Assembly (NCBI GenBank): GCA_046765875.1
Contig: JBKPSJ010000099.1
Coordinates: forward strand, 20,591 to 84,590
Direction: 5' to 3'
Source of the DNA: DASRHY01 sp046765875
GTDB lineage: Bacteria > Actinomycetota > Actinomycetes > Propionibacteriales > Kribbellaceae
Length of the DNA stretch: 64,000 bases
Positions 60,006-64,000 of the stretch are shown here, piece by piece (positions within the stretch are counted from its first letter, which is position 1; every line of letters starts with the position of its first letter). The notes below the pieces were generated by a model, which had not been told where the DNA came from, did no database searches, and saw only the letters and a program-made list of their open reading frames with translations. The position numbers and the translations under genes are program-made.

Positions 60006-61322
60006 TCAAGCGGGACCCGCGGGAAGTAGGAGCGAGCAGAAGAGCCCGCTTGGGTCGTGAGCCTGTTTGGCAGCCAGTCGGGCATCGATGCCGTCGGGAG
60101 TCGCCTGGCCGGGGCGGCCGAGCCAGTCCGCGCCATAGGTCGAGGTTCCCGACTCGACGACCAGGTTCCTGACCCGCTCGACCCCGGCCATCGCCGCCTC
60201 GAGCAGGGCTGGGGGCGCTCCTGCGTGCATGACGCTGAAGAACGCAACAAGGCCCCGGCCAGCGCTAGGGAAGAGCGCCGGTGCATCACGAGTGTCGACC
60301 ATGACAACCTGCCGTTGCGCCTCTCCGATGGTCGGCGGGATCGCCGCGAGGATCTCGGGCAGGAGATCCAGCAGGGCTTGCGGATCGATGAGAGCCGACA
60401 CCGTGGGATGCGGCAGATCCCATCCGCCGAGACGCCTCATCCCAGCGAACCTGGCGTCATGCCGGGTCGGGAAGAACCGGGTTTCGTCGTCCTCCACGTG
60501 CAGCACCCGGTACGGCGCGAGGCCGGCCGGTAGCTCGGGTGGGTGTTCGTCGTACTCCACTGCCAGCTGCAAAGGGAAGAGCCAGGTTGCGTAAGGCTCC
60601 CGCAGCCCGCCCGTACCGCGAAGGCCGAGAGGAACCGGGGCACAGCCACCTTCCATCGCTGTCACCGTGCCTGCCAGCTTCGTCTGGTCCTCGAGCCAGG
60701 CCTGGTGGTCGTCGTACAGCAGGTGGAAGGTCCGGATCCGAGGTAACACCTCGCGCAACTCGAGATGCGCCTCCACAATGACGCCGTACTGACCCAAACC
60801 GCACAGCACCGCGTCGAACAGGTCTCGCCTCTCGGTCCTCGAGCACGTGACCACGGCGGCGTCCGACGTGACCACGGTCAGACTGGACACGTTCGCCGCC
60901 AGCGGGCCGGCAACCTGGGAGGCCGGGCCGATGCCGCCCACAGAGAGCAGACCACCCACCGTCAGGTCGAGCAGGTTGGTGAGCGTTCGGGGCAGGATTC
61001 CGTGCGGAAGCGTGGCGTCGACCACCTGCCGCAGGCTGGCGCCAGGCCCGCACACCGCCGTCGCCGCCTCAACCCGAACCGAGTCGAGCCCGGTCACGTC
61101 GAGGATCCGGGACCGGTCCGGCACCGCTTGGCCGCCGAAACTGTGTGCCCTGGCGCGGATCGTGACCCGCTCCCCGCTGTCACGGGCGGCGGCAACCTCG
61201 GCGACCACTTCCTGGATCGTCACGGGGCGGACTTGACTCGTGAACCTGCCCTCCACGAGACGCCCGAAGTCAGAGCTGACCGAGCCGAACGGCCCCTCCC
61301 CAAACGAATCAACCATGGCCAT
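60006..61322 (-). CDS. FAD-linked oxidase (VAO/cytokinin-oxidase-like)
   Basis: About 438 aa. The FAD domain has VRPVTIQEVVAEVAAARDSGERVTIRARAHSFGGQAV and the Pro-hinge segment TLTNLLDLTVGGLLSVGGIGPASQVAGPLAANVSSLTVVTSDAAVVTCSRTERRDLFDAVLCGLGQYGVIVEA. The substrate domain ends with a DARLAAKQAHDPSGLFCSLLLPAGPA tail, close to cytokinin dehydrogenase-like and other VAO members. No BBE domain is present. The His in ARAHSFGG is near where some VAO enzymes attach FAD covalently. The start is ATG 61322 or 61316. It diverges from the DUF2200 gene. Confidence 0.83.
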   Translation of the reverse strand: MAMVDSFGEGPFGSVSSDFGRLVEGRFTSQVRPVTIQEVVAEVAAARDSGERVTIRARAHSFGGQAVPDRSRILDVTGLDSVRVEAATAVCGPGASLRQVVDATLPHGILPRTLTNLLDLTVGGLLSVGGIGPASQVAGPLAANVSSLTVVTSDAAVVTCSRTERRDLFDAVLCGLGQYGVIVEAHLELREVLPRIRTFHLLYDDHQAWLEDQTKLAGTVTAMEGGCAPVPLGLRGTGGLREPYATWLFPLQLAVEYDEHPPELPAGLAPYRVLHVEDDETRFFPTRHDARFAGMRRLGGWDLPHPTVSALIDPQALLDLLPEILAAIPPTIGEAQRQVVMVDTRDAPALFPSAGRGLVAFFSVMHAGAPPALLEAAMAGVERVRNLVVESGTSTYGADWLGRPGQATPDGIDARLAAKQAHDPSGLFCSLLLPAGPA

Positions 61323-61399
61323 TCCCCCGTCCACAGTTCCGGACGATCCATGGTCTCGCCACCGCTCTCGCGACGGCAACGACCCGCGCCCTCTGATGC

Positions 61400-61427
61400 T
61401 TGAAATCTGCACCTGTGGAAGTACGCT
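61400..61427 (+). promoter_or_regulatory. Promoter of the DUF2200 gene, probably leaderless
   Basis: TTGAAA (61400-61405), 16 bp, TACGCT (61422-61427). The GTG start at 61434 is 6 nt downstream, where transcription should begin. Confidence 0.55.
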
Positions 61428-61433
61428 GCGGGC

Positions 61434-61775
61434 GTGAGCCGGATCTTCACCACCAGCTTTGCCTCCGTATATCCGCACTATGTGACGAAGGTGGAGAAGA
61501 AGGGCCGCACGAATGACGAACTGGATCAGGTGATCGGGTGGCTTACCGGCTTCGACGAATCAGAGTTGAGCCGTCACCTCGCGGACGGCACGACATTCGA
61601 GGACTTCTTCGCCGATGCGCGACTGAACCCGAATGCCTCGTTGATCACCGGGGTCGTGTGTGGCGTGCGCGTCGAGGACATCGGCGATCCTCTGATGCAG
61701 AAGATCCGCTATCTCGACAAGCTGGTGGACGAGCTTGCCAAGGGAAAGCCGATGGAGAAGGTCTTGCGGTCCTGA
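61434..61775 (+). CDS. DUF2200-family protein
   Basis: A 113-aa protein of the DUF2200 group: [88 protein letters not shown]. Full family length. The function is unknown; it is mostly helical. There is no ribosome-binding site, in line with a leaderless message starting at the GTG. Confidence 0.85.
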   Translation: MSRIFTTSFASVYPHYVTKVEKKGRTNDELDQVIGWLTGFDESELSRHLADGTTFEDFFADARLNPNASLITGVVCGVRVEDIGDPLMQKIRYLDKLVDELAKGKPMEKVLRS

Positions 61776-61778
61776 TCA

Positions 61779-62122
61779 CAAGCCGCTGATTGCGCTGGCC
61801 GACCGGGCAAACCGGGCGCTGCAGGCCGACATGGTGCGGACCGCGCACCGCCGGGGCATCCGGAGATCAGGCCGCACACAACTCGGTCCTCGCCACTCTC
61901 GCCGAGGCCGGCTCCCGGGCCGCCGACATGGCGACGCGGGCCGGCATCACCCGGCAGTCGATGGGCGAGATCCTCCGCGAGATGGTCGACCTCGACATCG
62001 TCGAGATGCGCCCGGATCCCGAGGACCGCCGCGCCAAGCTCGTCACCTACCCAGGGCACGGCCGATGGGTCGCCAGCATCGGTGGGCTGACGAGGAGTCT
62101 TCCGGGGACGACCCAGGTTTGA
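61779..62122 (+). pseudogene. MarR-type regulator broken by two single-base deletions
   Basis: HKPLIALADRANRALQADMVRTAHRRG, HPEIRP and AHNSVLATLAEAGSRAADMATRAGITRQSMGEILREMVDLDIVEMRPDPEDRRAKLVTY are successive parts of one MarR winged helix but lie in three different frames. One G is missing near 61853-61857 and one C near 61870-61873. The C-terminal dimer helix is also lost after about 62080. No start codon with a site is seen at the left edge, so the 5' end may be missing too. Confidence 0.7.
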
Positions 62123-62213
62123 TCGAGGGCACGTGGTTCGGCCCACCGCCGCCAGCCGGTGTGTCGCCGGGACCAGGCTGTGGCCTCGCACGCCGTTCGC
62201 TGGGCTGGTGGCT

Positions 62214-63725
62214 TCACTGGTAGTGGCGTAGCCGGGGCCAGAGTTGTGCCCATGTGGTAGTGAGTCCCGAGCAGCGCAGCACCGATTGGCCGTACTCATC
62301 GTTTTCGAGCTTGACCGGGTTGCTGATGCGGCCGACGACGCGGCATCCGGTGAAGTAGGCGCTGACCTCCCGCGGCGAGTCGTAGCCGATGGCGATCGTG
62401 GTGGTCTGGTCTGGCTCGGGCTGACCCCACAGGCTGAACCCGTTATGACCCGAGAAGGCGTGCGGGAGTCCGTCGCCGCCGCCGAGCACGTCGATCGCAC
62501 CGGCCTCGCTGTAGCTTGCGGTGAAGATCACCGTGTGGGCTCTGGTCGCGGGCGGCACGGCATGCCAGGCGGTGCTGATCGTGTCGACGAACTGTGGCCA
62601 GCCGACCTCGTTGCCGATGTCGGGGTTGAGGGCGACTGTGCCACTGCCCGGCAGATCGCGCTCGGGCAACAGCGGTAGCGCAACCACACCGCTGATAACC
62701 GCTGAAAGCACGACGGCGGTTCCGAGCGATCCCCACCGCAACCAGGTCCTGGTACCGCGCGTCAACCAGGCCGCGGTCGGGATCGAACCCAACCCGATCA
62801 GGGTCGGATACAGGCTGGCAAGGTAGTAGGCCTTTCCGTCGCCGAGCAGATACGCCGCGGCCAGCATCCCGTACAGGACCGGGATGAAGCGCAACGCCCG
62901 CAGCGCTGGGTTGCGCCATGCGGCCACGAGTCCAGCGATCCAGATCGGGACCAGTAGCGGCGAAACCATTACCAGCTGGAACGGGATGAACCCGGCCCGT
63001 CCGGCCTCAGCCGATCCGGCGACGTTGCCCGCCACCGTCAGCTGTGGCCAGCCATGACGCTGCTGCCACAGCAGATACGGCGCGCCGAGCACAACGGCAA
63101 TGACAACACCCGCCCATAGGTGTCTGGATCGAAATACCCACCGCGGCCCGACAACGGCAAGCGCCACCAGGGACACAACCGCGACGAAGGCCACCTGCGG
63201 CTTGGCCTCGAAACCGACGCCGACCACCACCCCCGCCCATACAAGCGGCCGCGGATCATGGCTCATCACCGCCCGCACCAACAGCCACCCCAACAGCGTC
63301 GTGGACAGCACGTCGAACGTGGTAGTGGTCACGAAATGGCCAGTGGCCAATGAAATGGCCGACACCGCCGCAACACACGCCGCGATCACCTGAGCCCGCC
63401 GGCCACCGCCAGCGTCACGAGCGATCGCCCCGACGACCACCACCGTCACAGCCGCCGCCACCGCCGACGGCAGCCGCAAGAGATACAACGAGGCCGCGAT
63501 GTGGTGCATCAGCCCGACAAGCAAGGGCACCAGCGGCGGCTGGTCGGGATACCCGAACGCCGGATGCGACCCGGCCACGATGAAGTACAGCTCGTCGCCG
63601 TGATAGCCGTAGCGACCGGCAAACAGCATCAACTCGACGAACACCGCGGCAGCAACAACCAGCACCAGCCGGTTCAGACCAGCACCGGCGATGCGAGGTA
63701 TGTCGGAGGGCTGTTGCGTCGCCAC
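62214..63725 (-). CDS. GT39/ArnT-type membrane glycosyltransferase
   Basis: A 503-aa protein with about eleven helices. The first extracytoplasmic loop has GYHGDELYFIVAGSHPAFGYPDQPPLVPLL, where the Asp-Glu pair is the catalytic/metal site of GT-C enzymes of the PMT/ArnT group. WQQRHGWPQLTVAGNVAG and GDGKAYYLASLYPTLIGLG are further landmarks. It transfers a sugar from a polyprenyl-phosphate donor to a lipid or protein outside the membrane. The GTG start has GGAGGCAGG upstream. The C-terminal soluble part (HTVIFTASYSEAGAIDVLGGG) is typical. Confidence 0.88.
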   Translation of the reverse strand: MATQQPSDIPRIAGAGLNRLVLVVAAAVFVELMLFAGRYGYHGDELYFIVAGSHPAFGYPDQPPLVPLLVGLMHHIAASLYLLRLPSAVAAAVTVVVVGAIARDAGGGRRAQVIAACVAAVSAISLATGHFVTTTTFDVLSTTLLGWLLVRAVMSHDPRPLVWAGVVVGVGFEAKPQVAFVAVVSLVALAVVGPRWVFRSRHLWAGVVIAVVLGAPYLLWQQRHGWPQLTVAGNVAGSAEAGRAGFIPFQLVMVSPLLVPIWIAGLVAAWRNPALRALRFIPVLYGMLAAAYLLGDGKAYYLASLYPTLIGLGSIPTAAWLTRGTRTWLRWGSLGTAVVLSAVISGVVALPLLPERDLPGSGTVALNPDIGNEVGWPQFVDTISTAWHAVPPATRAHTVIFTASYSEAGAIDVLGGGDGLPHAFSGHNGFSLWGQPEPDQTTTIAIGYDSPREVSAYFTGCRVVGRISNPVKLENDEYGQSVLRCSGLTTTWAQLWPRLRHYQ

Positions 63726-63749
63726 CCTGCCTCCATCCCTCCGCGCAGT

Positions 63750-63860
63750 TCATTGGGCCAAGCAATGTCGCCCACCCTCGTCCACCGGCGCCGACGCCGA
63801 GACGGCGAGCCCGAGTGACAACGCTTCGCCGGCAATCATCGTGCCCGCCGACGTAGGACC
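63750..63860 (-). pseudogene. 3' remnant of a gene cut by the IS256-like element
   Basis: The minus strand reads TSAGTMIAGEALSLGLAVSASAPVDEGGRHCLAQ and stops 24 bp before the GT39 start. The reading frame continues upstream only into the left end of the insertion element. I cannot name the family. Confidence 0.4.
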
Positions 63861-63861
63861 G

Positions 63862-64000
63862 GGGACTGTCAGAGGAACGGTGTAACTGGCTCCGACACGC
63901 CGAGTGTGACTTGGCGGGGAAGGACCAGTGGTGGCCGAGACGATCGAGCCCATGGCGGCTCGAATTGATCAGCAGCGACTTGCTCAGGAGTTGGTTCAGC
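63862..64000 (+). mobile_element. Left end of an IS256-family insertion sequence (continues past the window)
   Basis: The stretch from about 63862 (GGGGACTGTCAGAGGAACGG) looks like the terminal inverted repeat of IS256/Mutator-type elements, and a transposase start follows within 70 bp. The right end is outside the window, so the exact border and target duplication cannot be confirmed. Confidence 0.5.
63931..64000 (+). CDS. IS256-family transposase, N-terminus only
   Basis: The frame VAETIEPMAARIDQQRLAQELVQ is open to the window edge. IDxxRLAxELV is the usual beginning of IS256/Mutator-family transposases. The start may be GTG 63931 (GGGGAAGGA upstream), GTG 63928 or ATG 63952. The catalytic DDE residues lie outside the window. 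Confidence 0.55.
   Translation, partial: MAETIEPMAARIDQQRLAQELVQ

Noticed and set aside
1..64000. tRNA, rRNA or CRISPR loci
   Set aside because: I looked for T-loop sequences, tRNA-like cloverleaves and regularly spaced direct repeats and found none.
1..64000. Anti-phage defence island or prophage
   Set aside because: No restriction, toxin-antitoxin, retron, CBASS or phage structural genes were recognised; the only mobile DNA is the IS110 and IS256 pieces.

Overview
The window is 64 kb of very GC-rich, gene-dense DNA. It has GTG and TTG starts, many 4-bp ATGA/GTGA overlaps and frequent GTACG tracts, and its gene content is typical of Actinomycetota: an ECF41/SigJ-type sigma factor, a SARP regulator, an F420-type LLM oxidoreductase, a baeRF protein, Tat and lipoprotein exports and many TetR/HxlR/SRPBCC genes. 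A soil actinobacterium of the Kribbella/Nocardioides type fits best; that placement is inference. No rRNA, tRNA, CRISPR array, prophage or recognised defence system was seen.

Layout. 1-9.2 kb: the 3' part of a GH31 glycosidase, an LmeA-like protein, a TetR/acetyltransferase pair divergent from an SDR with twin operators, hydrolases, and an ECF41 sigma factor divergent from a SnoaL-YceI operon, with matching ECF41-type promoters on both strands. 9.2-10 kb: an IS110 transposase 5' fragment fused to the tail of a LuxR regulator. 10-15 kb: secreted protein, cation antiporter, baeRF protein, alpha/beta hydrolase. 15.2-15.8 kb: back-to-back 5'-truncated remnants. 15.9-19.4 kb: YrhK-like membrane protein, glutamate decarboxylase and ClC channel, probably one acid-response operon. 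19.5-25.4 kb: a six-gene oxidative/hydrolytic run (alpha-hydroxy-acid dehydrogenase, formamidase-like, two SDRs, esterase, F420-type oxidoreductase). 25.4-30.3 kb: another truncated pair, a GDSL hydrolase, a 43-aa membrane peptide, a truncated SARP regulator and an SRPBCC protein. 30.6-36.4 kb: membrane protein, minimal metallopeptidase, a 1,199-aa secreted nuclease and a methyltransferase. 36.5-43.1 kb: ABC transporter divergent from a two-component system, then an MFS transporter. 43.2-48.1 kb: small proteins, a third truncated pair, an octopine-dehydrogenase-family protein and membrane proteins. 48.2-53.9 kb: beta-propeller lipoprotein, GH3 enzyme with a DasR-like box, and a DoxX-folE-FAD reductase operon with an iron-box-like operator divergent from a probable Fe-S regulator. 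54.8-59.9 kb: ECF sigma-membrane protein-BNR lipoprotein operon, GH10 xylanase and a Tat-exported protein. 60-64 kb: FAD oxidase, DUF2200, broken MarR, GT39 membrane protein and the start of an IS256-like element.

Themes. Extracellular polymer use (GH31, GH3, GH10, BNR protein, nuclease) is combined with several small regulatory circuits whose operators can be read directly. The chromosome also shows decay: at least six loci carry single-base indels, mostly in G/C runs (possibly sequencing errors), and three divergent gene pairs have collapsed so that only the two outward-facing 3' halves remain.
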